Part shown: positions 25,604 through 34,148 of the stretch, piece by piece
How positions within the stretch are numbered: position 1 is the stretch's first letter
Layout: every line of letters starts with the position of its first letter
Assembly: GCA_022360175.1 (NCBI GenBank)
Contig: JAKSDI010000293.1
Coordinates: forward strand, 1-40,259
Direction: 5' to 3'
Origin: Chitinophagales bacterium
GTDB lineage: Bacteria; Bacteroidota; Bacteroidia; Chitinophagales; Saprospiraceae
DNA length: 40,259 nt
Made by a program: the position numbers and the translations under genes
The notes under the pieces: model-generated
What the model was told of the DNA's origin: nothing
Database searches by the model: none
The model's input: only the letters and a program-made list of their open reading frames with translations

Positions 25604-26584
25604 ATGCTAAGAATAATTTTACTTTTCTCCTCTCTTGTTTTTACCTCCTTCAACTGGAATACTCACGAAACAGCTCCCCCTCTAGAACGATACATTGATC
25701 CTATATTTGAGTCCATCGAGCAACGAACAACTATCTATGCCAATAAAAACAACGAAGTGCTTCGCATGGATGTTTACAGGCCTCTGAGTGATACCTTATC
25801 AGCCAGGCCATTGTTATTATATGTACATGGAGGTGGCTTTGCCGGAGGCAGCCGTGATGATAAACTAACCGTTTCCTTTGCCGAACAAATGACACGACGT
25901 GGTTTTGTGGTAGTCTCTATCTCTTATCGGCTAACTATGAAAAATAAATCCTTCAGCTGTGATCAGGCAAGAAGAAATAAAATCAGAACTTTCCAAATGG
26001 CAGTGGAAGACATCCGATCTGCAACCAATTATCTATTGGACAGAAAAAAAGAATTGGGTATCGACCCCAGTAGGGTTTGCCTGGCAGGTAGTAGTGCTGG
26101 CGCTGAAGCAGTATTGCATGCTGCCTATTGGCAAGATCGTGATTTATTAGACAGTGCACCTCATTTGCAGGAAGGCTTTCAATATGCAGGAGTGATCAGT
26201 ATGGCAGGAGCTATAGTAGACAAAGAATTAATCACTAGCGACAATGCAATTCCTATGGCATTCTTTCACGGTACTTGTGACAATTTAGTGCCTTATGGAA
26301 CGGCTCCACACCACTACTGCGAAGAAGGAGAACCTGGTTATATGACCCTTCATGGAAGTTATGCCCTTGCAGAACACTTACGTGAAATGGGTAAGTCTTA
26401 TTACCTGTTTTCTCATTGTGGTGGCAATCATGGCTGGGCCAGTTATCCAATGGAGGGAATGGTCCCTGAAATTGCTACGTTTTTAAAAGAACAAATAGTA
26501 GAAGGCCAGTTTCAGCAGTTACATTATTTATACCATGACTCTTCCCCTTGTGAACGAGTAGAAGGTTTGCCTTTTTGTAAATAA
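25604..26584 (+). CDS. Secreted alpha/beta hydrolase (esterase/lipase-like)
   Basis: 326 residues with an N-terminal signal segment (1 to about 16, MLRIILLFSSLVFTSF). The oxyanion-hole motif HGGG is at 75-78 and the nucleophile elbow GSSAG at 162-166 (Ser164). The acid is probably the Asp in HGTCDNLVP (about 227) and the base the His in GGNHGW (about 271). These place it with BD-FAE or HSL-type carboxylesterases, possibly acting on acylated carbohydrates. A Cys-containing tail (SPCERVEGLPFC) could form a disulfide after export. It follows mtaB across a strong hairpin, so it may have its own promoter. Confidence 0.88.
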   Translation: MLRIILLFSSLVFTSFNWNTHETAPPLERYIDPIFESIEQRTTIYANKNNEVLRMDVYRPLSDTLSARPLLLYVHGGGFAGGSRDDKLTVSFAEQMTRRGFVVVSISYRLTMKNKSFSCDQARRNKIRTFQMAVEDIRSATNYLLDRKKELGIDPSRVCLAGSSAGAEAVLHAAYWQDRDLLDSAPHLQEGFQYAGVISMAGAIVDKELITSDNAIPMAFFHGTCDNLVPYGTAPHHYCEEGEPGYMTLHGSYALAEHLREMGKSYYLFSHCGGNHGWASYPMEGMVPEIATFLKEQIVEGQFQQLHYLYHDSSPCERVEGLPFCK

Positions 26585-26592
26585 CCGAGTAC

Positions 26593-26622
26593 TTGAAATA
26601 GGGGGGATTTTATTTACCTTTG
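26593..26622 (+). promoter_or_regulatory. Bacteroidota promoter of lgt
   Basis: TTG (26593-26595), 19 nt, then TACCTTTG (26615-26622), an exact match to TTG-N19-TAnnTTTG. The spacer contains a run of six G (26601-26606). The ATG of lgt is 64 bp further on. Confidence 0.75.
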
Positions 26623-26686
26623 TCAGGCTACTGTTTTCAATTAGTATATAGCTGATAATTTCTACATCAACCACTAATTACTCCTT

Positions 26687-27850
26687 ATGTATCCCGACCT
26701 CTCCTATTTTTTTCATGACCTTCTGGGTACTCAGCCAGATAATTGGGTATCCATTTTCAAAACCTTCGGCCTCTTCCTGGTTTTAGCTATTCTTTCTGCT
26801 GCCTATATCCTATTTAGAGAGCTAAAGCGACAAGCCAAGAACAATTTATACAAACCAGAAAAGGTAAAGTATGAAATAGGCCTGCCTCCTCAAAGAGGAG
26901 AATTGATTGGAAATGCGATCTGGGGTTTTATCCTCGGTTATAAAGGATGGTATGCTATCCAAAATTTTGAAGCGCTAAAGAAAGATGCAGCAGATGTATT
27001 GCTTAGTTTAGATGGTAGTTGGGTAGGAGGTATTTTATTAGCAGGGCTGCTCGTCGGGCTGAAATATTGGGATGTGAAGAAAAAACAGCTTCCAAAACCT
27101 AAAATCCAGACAAAAAAGGTATACCCACACAATCGCATTGGTGACATTACAATTATTGCCGCCATTTGTGGTGTAGTAGGGGCAAAAATATTTGCAGTCA
27201 TTGAAGATATTCCTGCTTTACTAGCGGATCCTCTTGGCACCCTGCTTTCTGGTGGCGGGCTGGCAATTTATGGAGGGCTCATTGGTGGTTTTGTAGGAGT
27301 CGCGATCTATTTGCGTAAAAAAAACATCCCTATCATTCATGTATTAGATGCAGTTGCTCCAGCTTTGATTATTGCCTACGGTGTCGGGCGACTAGGTTGT
27401 CATTTTTCTGGCGATGGTGACTGGGGAATTATAGCAGCAGCACAACCATCTGGTTGGTTTCTTCCCGATTGGATGTGGGCATATGATTATCCTCATAATG
27501 TACTTCGAGAAGGAATCGCAATTGAAGGTTGTGACTGGCGATATTGCACTCGACTAGCAGTGCCTGTTTACCCTACTTCGATATACGAGTTTTTGATGGC
27601 GTCTATAATTGGAGGTATTTTATTCGCTTTACGCAAACCATTAGTAGCATTTCCTGGTATTTTATTCTTCATCTATCTCATCTTTAATGGCGTTGAACGT
27701 TTCTTCATAGAGAGAGTACGTGTCAATCAGGAATACGATTTCATGGGTGGATTAACACAGGCTCAGTCAATTGCTATCATTCTATTTTTGATTGGAGCCG
27801 CAGGAGCGGTATATATCTGGAGGAAGAACAGTACTACTAATAAAACATGA
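26687..27850 (+). CDS. lgt: Prolipoprotein diacylglyceryl transferase
   Basis: Membrane enzyme that transfers diacylglycerol from phosphatidylglycerol to the lipobox cysteine of prelipoproteins. 387 residues with about seven membrane segments. GGGLAIYGGLIGG (189-201) corresponds to the HGGLIG region, and GRLGCHFSGDGDWG (234-247) to the Lgt signature, with R235 matching the essential Arg. The position of E. coli Asn146 is Cys here; to my recollection this is usual in the Bacteroidota branch. YPTSIYEF and the VERFFIERVRVN segment near 340-352 are also conserved. The protein is longer than E. coli Lgt owing to an N-terminal and a cytoplasmic extension (about 45-70 and 128-150). Several lipoproteins in the window would be its substrates. 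Confidence 0.93.
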   Translation: MYPDLSYFFHDLLGTQPDNWVSIFKTFGLFLVLAILSAAYILFRELKRQAKNNLYKPEKVKYEIGLPPQRGELIGNAIWGFILGYKGWYAIQNFEALKKDAADVLLSLDGSWVGGILLAGLLVGLKYWDVKKKQLPKPKIQTKKVYPHNRIGDITIIAAICGVVGAKIFAVIEDIPALLADPLGTLLSGGGLAIYGGLIGGFVGVAIYLRKKNIPIIHVLDAVAPALIIAYGVGRLGCHFSGDGDWGIIAAAQPSGWFLPDWMWAYDYPHNVLREGIAIEGCDWRYCTRLAVPVYPTSIYEFLMASIIGGILFALRKPLVAFPGILFFIYLIFNGVERFFIERVRVNQEYDFMGGLTQAQSIAIILFLIGAAGAVYIWRKNSTTNKT

Positions 27851-27859
27851 GACCGTTCG

Positions 27860-27904
27860 ATGTTTGCAGAGTAAATATCAAATGATTACTTACTCTGCAA
27901 ACAT
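27860..27904. terminator. Perfect 15-bp inverted repeat between convergent genes
   Basis: ATGTTTGCAGAGTAA (27860-27874) and TTACTCTGCAAACAT (27890-27904) pair perfectly over a 15-nt loop. It lies between lgt and the glycosyltransferase stop. There is no T-run on either side. Confidence 0.6.
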
Positions 27905-27941
27905 ATTAGCTAGAGCCTCTATTGCAATGACTCCGCCTTTT

Positions 27942-29060
27942 CTACAGGCGATCTATTTCTTCACTCACAACTCTAGCTGTCCTTTCCCAACTATATTTTT
28001 GCCGTTGTAACCGCCCTGCTTCTATCATCTTTTTCTGTAGGTTTTCACTCTCATAAACCTCCTGCATCGCTATGGCTATTTGATCGGTAATCAGGGGATC
28101 TATCAGCTTTCCAGCCTTACCTGCCACCTCTGGCATAGAAGAAACATAGGAAGTAATAAAAGGCACTTCTGCATGCATAGCCTCCAAGAGTGGGATACCA
28201 AAGCCTTCAAACATAGAAGGATAAACGAAGCACAATGTACTTCCCATCAATTTAGGCAAATCATCATTGGGTACAAAGCCTAGAAAATGGATATCTGATT
28301 GATAATTGGATTCATCATATGCACTTTTCACCGGGCCGGTCTGCCAGGCAAAACGACCTGCTATCAGCAATTTCACATCAGATCTTGTTCGCTTTTTGAA
28401 ACGGCCAAAAGCTTCGATTAATCGGTGTACATTCTTTCGGGGATGTACTGCTCCAACGTATAAAAAATACGCCTTCCCTTCTGAGTATTTTTTCTTTATT
28501 TCTTCCTGAATTGTAGCCGCTATTGGTGTAAACCCTTCTCGGCATCCATTTCCACATACTCTAATTTTATTCCCATCGGTACCATATTGCTTTATAATAT
28601 CCTTTCGGGTAAATTCAGAAACCGCCACTATCGTATCTGCCTTTCGGCAAAAACGACGACTGTAATAAGGATAATAATAACGGGAAACGATAGGTACCTG
28701 ATCAGGATAATGTTCAAAAGCGAGGTCATGGATGGTTAAAAGTGTAGGTGTTTTAGTACGCAATGAAAGATAGCCATCCGGTGAAAAGAAAACATCTGCT
28801 TTGTGTTTTTTTAACGCCCTGGCTACGGACCATTCAAACCATAAATACCACAATATAGGATGCCGAGCAGGTGGCATCAGAACTACGGGCTCAACATTGT
28901 TTCCCAACACAAAAGCTTCCTTAAAAGGGCGATCAAAAAAAAAGATAAACTCATCCTGTGGGCGTTGTGCTACCAGTCTTTTGCATACTTCATAAGTATA
29001 GCGGCCAATACCTTCTAGTTGTTCTCCCAGCAAAAAACGAGTATTAATGGCAATTCTCAT
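27942..29060 (-). CDS. GT4-family glycosyltransferase
   Basis: 372 residues with the GT-B fold. The N-terminal half begins MRIAINTRFLLGEQLEGIGRY with the glycine loop for the acceptor side. TIHDLAFEHYPDQVP (about 116-130) and VAVSEFTRKDI are typical of GT4 mannosyl- and related transferases. In the C-terminal half FLYVGAVHPRKNVHRLIEAF binds the nucleotide sugar, and EGFGIPLLEAM (about 281-291) holds the paired glutamates of the EX7E motif. Probably builds a cell-surface or exported polysaccharide from the cytosolic side; the sugar is not predictable. It stands alone and diverges from nadB. Confidence 0.92.
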   Translation of the reverse strand: MRIAINTRFLLGEQLEGIGRYTYEVCKRLVAQRPQDEFIFFFDRPFKEAFVLGNNVEPVVLMPPARHPILWYLWFEWSVARALKKHKADVFFSPDGYLSLRTKTPTLLTIHDLAFEHYPDQVPIVSRYYYPYYSRRFCRKADTIVAVSEFTRKDIIKQYGTDGNKIRVCGNGCREGFTPIAATIQEEIKKKYSEGKAYFLYVGAVHPRKNVHRLIEAFGRFKKRTRSDVKLLIAGRFAWQTGPVKSAYDESNYQSDIHFLGFVPNDDLPKLMGSTLCFVYPSMFEGFGIPLLEAMHAEVPFITSYVSSMPEVAGKAGKLIDPLITDQIAIAMQEVYESENLQKKMIEAGRLQRQKYSWERTARVVSEEIDRL

Positions 29061-29084
29061 ACAAGCGTTTTTGTCCTACCTTGC

Positions 29085-29092
29085 CAAAGGTA
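29085..29092 (-). promoter_or_regulatory. Candidate -7 element of the glycosyltransferase gene
   Basis: CAAAGGTA on the plus strand reads TACCTTTG on the minus strand, the TAnnTTTG consensus, 24 bp before the glycosyltransferase ATG. No matching TTG lies at the right distance upstream, so it is uncertain. Confidence 0.4.
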
Positions 29093-29128
29093 AATAATCT
29101 TTATATTACCACCTTAAACCTCCAGAAA

Positions 29129-30724
29129 ATGCAGACAGATATATTGATTATTGGTGCCGGGATTGGCGGATTAACTACTGCAATCAAAATAGCCGAACAG
29201 CAGCCAGAATTAACAATCACAGTACTAACCAAAACAAATGATTCTGAAAGCAATACCGCCTATGCCCAAGGGGGAGTTGCAGCAGTATGGGATTTAAAAG
29301 TGGATGCCTATCAAAAACATATTGATGACACACTGGATGCAGGGGATGGTTTATGTAAATTGGAGGCCGTACAAATCGTAGTAAAAGAAGGCCCTGATAG
29401 AGTACAAGACATTATCGACTGGGGAGCTCGCTTTGACAAAACAGAGGAAGCTTATGACCTTGGCAGAGAAGGAGGCCATTCTGAAAATCGCATATTGCAT
29501 TATAAAGACCTTACCGGCAGGGAAATCCAACGAACTATACTAGAAAAAGCTGCACAATTTTCCAATCTTGAAATACTGGAGCATTATTTTGCTATTGACT
29601 TCATTACTCAACATCACCTGGGATATACTGTCACCCGATTGATGGATAACATAGAATGTTACGGCGCCTATGTGCTTAATAAACAAACGAATGAAATTGA
29701 GCGCCTGTTGGCAAAAATTACTGTCGTTGCTACAGGCGGTGCCGGACAAGTATACCGCAACACCACCAACCCTGTAATAGCAAGTGGTGATGGTATTGCA
29801 ATGGCGTATCGGGCTAAGGGACATATGGAAAATATGGAGTTTGTACAATTCCACCCCACTGCACTTTATAATCCGGCAGGTGAAAATCCTGATTTTCTGG
29901 TTTCAGAAGCCGTTCGAGGTTTTGGAGGCATTTTAAAAACTCGTGAGGGAGAAGAATTTATGCATAAATACGATGAGCGTAAATCATTGGCTCCCCGCGA
30001 TATTGTAGCACGTGCTATAGACAATGAGATGAAGCAAAGAGGAGAAGAATGTATGTTTCTCGATTGTCGACACCTCGATAAAGATGCTTTTTATAAACAC
30101 TTTCCTACCATTTACGACAAGTGCAAAAGCATAGGTATTGACCCTATGAATCAAATGATCCCTATTGTTCCTGCCTGCCATTATATGTGCGGAGGAATTA
30201 AAGTAGATCAATGGGGGCACAGCTCTATACATCGCCTGTATGCATGTGGAGAAGCTACTTGTACCGGACTACATGGCGCCAATCGACTGGCTTCTAATTC
30301 TCTATTAGAAGCACTCGTTTTTGGGCATCGTATTGCCAATGATATAGTAAAAAAAGTTAGGCAACACAGCATTCGAGAAGATATCCCGGAGTGGAATGCT
30401 AGCGGCACCACTGATCCCAAGGAAATGGTCTTGATCACTCAAAGCCTAAAGGAGTTAAAAGAAATTATGAGTAGCTATGTCGGTATTGTTCGCTCTAGCG
30501 TACGCTTGAAACGAGCCACCGACCGCCTAAGCCTCCTTTATCGTGAAACCGAAGACCTGTATCATAAAACCACACTCTCACCTCAACTCTGTGAACTACG
30601 CAATCTAATTACTATCGGTTATCTCATCACCCGGTCTGCCAGTATACGCCGTGAAAGCCGAGGACTCCATTATACCACAGATTTTCCTGATAAACTGGAT
30701 ATTTTGCAGCCTTCCATTTTGTAG
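29129..30724 (+). CDS. nadB: L-aspartate oxidase
   Basis: FAD enzyme that oxidises L-aspartate to iminoaspartate, the first step of de novo NAD synthesis. 531 residues from the ATG at 29129; the frame extends to a TTG at 29081, but the FAD motif GAGIGG at 9-14 fits the ATG. SNTAYAQGGVAA (41-52) contacts flavin, VQFHPTALYNPAG is the substrate-site motif of the NadB/SdhA family, and the C-terminal Arg-rich capping helices (SVRLKRATDRLSLLYRET) are present. nadA and nadC are not in the window. It ends before a convergent TonB-like gene. Confidence 0.95.
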   Translation: MQTDILIIGAGIGGLTTAIKIAEQQPELTITVLTKTNDSESNTAYAQGGVAAVWDLKVDAYQKHIDDTLDAGDGLCKLEAVQIVVKEGPDRVQDIIDWGARFDKTEEAYDLGREGGHSENRILHYKDLTGREIQRTILEKAAQFSNLEILEHYFAIDFITQHHLGYTVTRLMDNIECYGAYVLNKQTNEIERLLAKITVVATGGAGQVYRNTTNPVIASGDGIAMAYRAKGHMENMEFVQFHPTALYNPAGENPDFLVSEAVRGFGGILKTREGEEFMHKYDERKSLAPRDIVARAIDNEMKQRGEECMFLDCRHLDKDAFYKHFPTIYDKCKSIGIDPMNQMIPIVPACHYMCGGIKVDQWGHSSIHRLYACGEATCTGLHGANRLASNSLLEALVFGHRIANDIVKKVRQHSIREDIPEWNASGTTDPKEMVLITQSLKELKEIMSSYVGIVRSSVRLKRATDRLSLLYRETEDLYHKTTLSPQLCELRNLITIGYLITRSASIRRESRGLHYTTDFPDKLDILQPSIL

Positions 30725-30738
30725 CAGATATGAGTTGT

Positions 30739-30818
30739 AAGTCCAAATTCAAGTGTCAAGTTCAAAATATTGTATACTACGCTTGCGCTTTGGGTTTGCG
30801 TTTGGACTTGCACTTGAG
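30739..30818. repeat. Short-word repeat with inverted arms, between nadB and the TonB-like gene
   Basis: The words CAAGT and CAAAT/CAAAC recur in the left part (AAGTCCAAATTCAAGTGTCAAG, in pieces at 30739-30760) and their complements in the right part (TTTGGACTTGCACTTGAG, 30801-30818). AAGTCCAAA at 30739-30747 pairs exactly with TTTGGACTT at 30801-30809. The stretch lies between convergent genes. Confidence 0.6.
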
Positions 30819-30897
30819 TTTGCATGTGCATTTCACACGAAAAGGGCACTCCTCTTAAAGAAGCAACCCTTTCCTAAGTCGAAAAACTACCAGTTTT

Positions 30898-31842
30898 TTA
30901 TTCCTCTACGGTTATGCCTGCATCCAGGCGGAATGATATTTTGTGGTATAACAATACTCGTACAGCACGGCCTCTACTGCTTTGTATAACCCAGTTTATA
31001 CGATCTTCCCTCATTTTTTCAATTGCATGTAAAGCCGCTTCGCCCATACCATAACCTGGATCAGATGTAACTTTAGCATCATAGAGGCTCCCATCTTTAT
31101 CAATGACAAATTCAATAATAGCGTCTCCTTCTTTTCCATTCTCATAGGCTTCGCGAGGATAGCGTAATTGCCTGAACACGTATTCTTTGAATTTTCTTTG
31201 AGCACATGTATCTATTTCTGCTTTAGGTAGATTCAAGCATCCAGGGAAGCATGGCATTCTTTCAACTACCTTAAAAACTTCCTCCCTTTTAGGTTTAGAG
31301 GGAGGTGGTGGTGGCGGAGGAGGAGATGGCAATTGTTCCCTTTTAAAATACTTATAGTATACTGGCATATTATATTGCACTTTCACCTTCCTACCATTCA
31401 AGCGAGCAGCTTGCCATCGCATGTTTGTATCCTTTCTCATTTTTTCCACACGGCTCAACACCTGACTACCATAGCCCAGGTTTATATCCCTTGCTATTCT
31501 AACAGGCTCGTCTATATATCCGGTAGTATCTATGTAAAACTGGACGACTACTAGCGCACGTGTGGTGTCCGAAACATTGGGTGGAATACCTGGATGTTTT
31601 AATCCATCCGTTAAATAAGACATCAATACCTCACCAGAACAAGCTGTTCTTTTATTCTTTTCGACATACTCACATTGCTTCAAATAAGGCTGCTCTTCAA
31701 CGCTCGACAACATCATGCCAGGAGGAGGTACGTATACTGGAGTGCAGGCAGGAACCGGTAGAGTATCTTTCTCCTGGCATTGTGCAGGCTGAATCAAAAA
31801 GAGGGGCAGGAACAAAAAGAAGAACGCCGGTTTTTTCATCAT
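30898..31842 (-). CDS. Secreted protein with two TonB C-terminal-like domains
   Basis: 314 residues. A cleavable-looking signal (MMKKPAFFFLFLPLFLIQPAQC) replaces the membrane anchor of ordinary TonB. One TonB_C-like unit covers about 70-168 (ALVVVQFYIDTTGYID..VQYNMPVYYK). After a Pro run (PSPPPPPPPP) a second covers about 190-306 (YPREAYENGKEGDAIIEFVIDKDGSL..VRVLLYHKISF). Cysteines are frequent, which fits a periplasmic location. ATG overlaps the stop of the upstream tonB gene by four bases, so the two are coupled. A role with that TonB is inferred; energy coupling without an anchor is unlikely. Confidence 0.85.
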   Translation of the reverse strand: MMKKPAFFFLFLPLFLIQPAQCQEKDTLPVPACTPVYVPPPGMMLSSVEEQPYLKQCEYVEKNKRTACSGEVLMSYLTDGLKHPGIPPNVSDTTRALVVVQFYIDTTGYIDEPVRIARDINLGYGSQVLSRVEKMRKDTNMRWQAARLNGRKVKVQYNMPVYYKYFKREQLPSPPPPPPPPSKPKREEVFKVVERMPCFPGCLNLPKAEIDTCAQRKFKEYVFRQLRYPREAYENGKEGDAIIEFVIDKDGSLYDAKVTSDPGYGMGEAALHAIEKMREDRINWVIQSSRGRAVRVLLYHKISFRLDAGITVEE

Positions 31843-32600
31843 TTCAATTTAAAGCTTACCGGGAGATTGATTTGTACACGTACTGGCCGGCCTCGTTGCA
31901 TACCAGGGCTGCTCCAATCAGGCATCTTATCAATTATACGCATCACTTCTTTACCACAACCGCCACCTATATCACGCAAGATTTTTGCATGGCTCACCGC
32001 ACCATCCTTTTCTATTACAAATTGCACGACAACAACTCCTTCTATATCATTTTCCCTTGCAAAAGAAGGGTATTTAATATGTTGATACACAAATTCCAGG
32101 ACCGCCTTATCTGAGCACTTGCTCCGCTCTGCTTTGTTCAGCTCTTTGCTTATACAATCACCAAAACGAGGCATCTCTTCCACGATTTTAAAAATAGGTG
32201 GTGCTTCTTCTTCTTTTTTCTGGGGCAATACAGGTGGTTTGGCAGGAGTAGGTGGAGTAACATTTGTAGATACATCCACTGGATCCGATGGTATAGGGTT
32301 TGATGGGGCTGCAGGATCAATGGGAGGAATAGGGGTTTCTATAAATACAGGATCATCCGGTAGGAAGTTTTCAGTTGGTTTTATCACAGGAGGAGGCAAT
32401 TGTTTTTTCTGTTCATGGACGGTACGTACTACTTGTATATCATCTTCTACCTGCATAGCTTTCAATTCCAGCGTTTCGTTTTCATAATGTACACTGGTCC
32501 AGTTGAATGCCATTACAGCAAAACCTACAGCTATAATCAAACCTAACTTAAAATAAATACTACGGTTCTTTTCTAAACCGGATATATCATATCTTTTCAT
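31839..32600 (-). CDS. TonB-family energy transducer
   Basis: 253 residues. One N-terminal membrane anchor (about 14-36), a Pro-rich periplasm-spanning stretch (about 68-125, PPPVIKPTE.., PIPPIDPAAPSNP), and a C-terminal TonB domain (about 158-253, YPSFARENDIEGVVVVQFVI..RGRPVRVQINLPVSFKL). The last residues are the strand that would meet the TonB box of an outer membrane receptor. No exbB, exbD or receptor gene is adjacent. The N-terminal DISGLEKNRSIYFKLG is typical of Bacteroidota TonB. The related secreted gene follows in overlap. Confidence 0.92.
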   Translation of the reverse strand: MKRYDISGLEKNRSIYFKLGLIIAVGFAVMAFNWTSVHYENETLELKAMQVEDDIQVVRTVHEQKKQLPPPVIKPTENFLPDDPVFIETPIPPIDPAAPSNPIPSDPVDVSTNVTPPTPAKPPVLPQKKEEEAPPIFKIVEEMPRFGDCISKELNKAERSKCSDKAVLEFVYQHIKYPSFARENDIEGVVVVQFVIEKDGAVSHAKILRDIGGGCGKEVMRIIDKMPDWSSPGMQRGRPVRVQINLPVSFKLK

Positions 32601-32674
32601 GATGGTATTCTATTTAGTAAAGTCTATAATTGGAGGTTGAAATACTCCCGTTTTCACTAATACCATCGGGCCCG
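32601..32674. repeat. Inverted repeat and palindrome in the tonB leader
   Basis: GATGGTATT (32601-32609), directly upstream of the tonB ATG, pairs with AATACCATC (32659-32667) over 49 nt. It is followed by the 8-bp palindrome CGGGCCCG (32667-32674). It could fold over the translation start. No known riboswitch is recognised. Confidence 0.4.
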
Positions 32675-32784
32675 AAAGGATTATCGCGTTTTTATCTCAT
32701 TAATACAACTACTTAGATGCGAAGGCGTTGTAGTTTGGTGTATGATTTTATAATTTTGTGAAAGAAGTACTAAAAAACCTTCTT

Positions 32785-32797
32785 TGACAAATTGTCA
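32785..32797. promoter_or_regulatory. Candidate operator upstream of the M16 peptidase gene
   Basis: TGACAA-A-TTGTCA is a perfect palindrome with 6-bp arms. It overlaps the end of TTCTTTG, a weak -7-like element, and lies 23 bp before the GTG start. A binding site for a dimeric regulator is plausible; the regulator is unknown. Confidence 0.4.
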
Positions 32798-32820
32798 GAG
32801 AACCCTAAAAATTGTATTGG

Positions 32821-34059
32821 GTGATAAGTTTTGAAAGGTTTGAATTGAAAAATGGCCTGAAGGTGCTCATACATGAGGATGATAGCACACCTATGGTGGC
32901 CGTCAATGTATTATATAATGTTGGAGCGAGAGATGAGTCTCCTGAAAAAACAGGTTTCGCTCACTTATTTGAGCACTTAATGTTTGGTGGTTCAGCCAAT
33001 GTTGCTGATTTTGACACTCCCATACAGATGGCAGGAGGAGAGAACAATGCATTTACTAATAATGACATTACTAACTTCTACGATATAGTACCTGCTGAAA
33101 ATCTAGAGACAGCTCTTTGGCTAGAATCTGACCGCATGCTTAGTCTCAATTTTGATGAGCGGGTACTGGAAGTGCAACGAAAAGTTGTATTAGAAGAATT
33201 TAATGAAACTTGCCTCAATGAGCCTTATGGTGATGTTTGGCATCACATAACCGATATGGCTTATAAGGTACATCCATATCGTTGGCCAACTCTTGGTAAA
33301 GTACCGAAACACGTAGAAGAAGCGACTATAGAGGATGTAAAAACCTTCTTTTATAAGTATTATCGTCCCAATAATGCGATTCTTGCCATCGCAGGAAATG
33401 TACAATCTAAAGAAGTAATTACATTAATAGAAAAATGGTTTAGTGATATTCCTTCCGGAAAAGCCAATGTACGTATACTTCCTCAGGAGCCCCCACAAAT
33501 GCGTTTGGAAAAGCGCATTAATGAAGCCAATGTACCAGTAGATGCTCTTTATCTTGCCTTTCATGTTCCTGCCAGAAACCAGCAGGATTATTATGTTGCC
33601 GATCTTATTTCAGATATACTTAGTCACGGCCCTTCTTCTCGTTTATATCAACGCCTGGTAAAACAAAAAGCTATTTTCTCTTCTATAGATTGTTATGTTA
33701 CAGGAAGTATTGACCCTGGGCTTTTAATCGTTGAAGGCAAACCATCAGAAGGAGTAAGCCTCGAAAAGGGTGTTGCTGCTATCTGGAAAGAGCTGGAATT
33801 TCTTAAACAAGAGCTTATTTCCGAAAGGGAATTGCAAAAGGTTAAAAACAAGATTGAAAGCAACCTGATATTTTCAGAAATGAATATTATCAACAAAGCT
33901 ATGAATCTTGCCTTTTATGAGCTCCTGGAAGATGCCGAGCTCATCAATAAAGAGGCGAGCTTCTATCAAAAAATCAGTAGGGAAGATATCAATAGAGTAG
34001 CGAATGAATTACTAACAGAAGTAAACTGCTCCGAATTATTATATAAAGCAAAAACCTAA
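32821..34059 (+). CDS. M16-family zinc metallopeptidase
   Basis: 412 residues from the GTG at 32821; a TTG at 32812 would add three, but the GTG gives the family start MISFERFELKNGLKVL. The inverted zinc motif HLFEH is at 48-52 (H48, E51, H52), after NVLYNVGARDE, with the third ligand expected among the glutamates of LEEFNE (about 124-129). The C-terminal M16 half (about 175-360) contains the ALYLAFHVPA and HGPSSRLYQRLVKQ segments. It is one half of the two-subunit type seen in processing peptidase or PqqL-like pairs, but no second M16 gene follows, so it may form a homodimer. No signal peptide. Confidence 0.92.
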   Translation: MISFERFELKNGLKVLIHEDDSTPMVAVNVLYNVGARDESPEKTGFAHLFEHLMFGGSANVADFDTPIQMAGGENNAFTNNDITNFYDIVPAENLETALWLESDRMLSLNFDERVLEVQRKVVLEEFNETCLNEPYGDVWHHITDMAYKVHPYRWPTLGKVPKHVEEATIEDVKTFFYKYYRPNNAILAIAGNVQSKEVITLIEKWFSDIPSGKANVRILPQEPPQMRLEKRINEANVPVDALYLAFHVPARNQQDYYVADLISDILSHGPSSRLYQRLVKQKAIFSSIDCYVTGSIDPGLLIVEGKPSEGVSLEKGVAAIWKELEFLKQELISERELQKVKNKIESNLIFSEMNIINKAMNLAFYELLEDAELINKEASFYQKISREDINRVANELLTEVNCSELLYKAKT

Positions 34060-34087
34060 TCCTTTTAAAGTATATAAATACTAAATG

Positions 34088-34132
34088 TGTAGGAGATTTT
34101 TGGCGGGTATGCCCCACCAAAAATCTCCTACA
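34088..34132. terminator. 20-bp hairpin between convergent genes
   Basis: The arms at 34088-34107 and 34113-34132 match at 19 of 20 positions around TATGC; the left arm begins TGTAGGAGATTTTTGG. It serves as a terminator or 3'-end structure for the M16 gene and the T9SS gene opposite. There is no T-run after the stem. Confidence 0.65.
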
Positions 34133-34148
34133 AGCCATCATTCAATTC

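Noticed and set aside
31560-32114. Plus-strand 184-codon open frame across the two TonB genes
   Set aside because: Antisense to two overlapping, clearly recognisable TonB-family genes; no domain in the translation.
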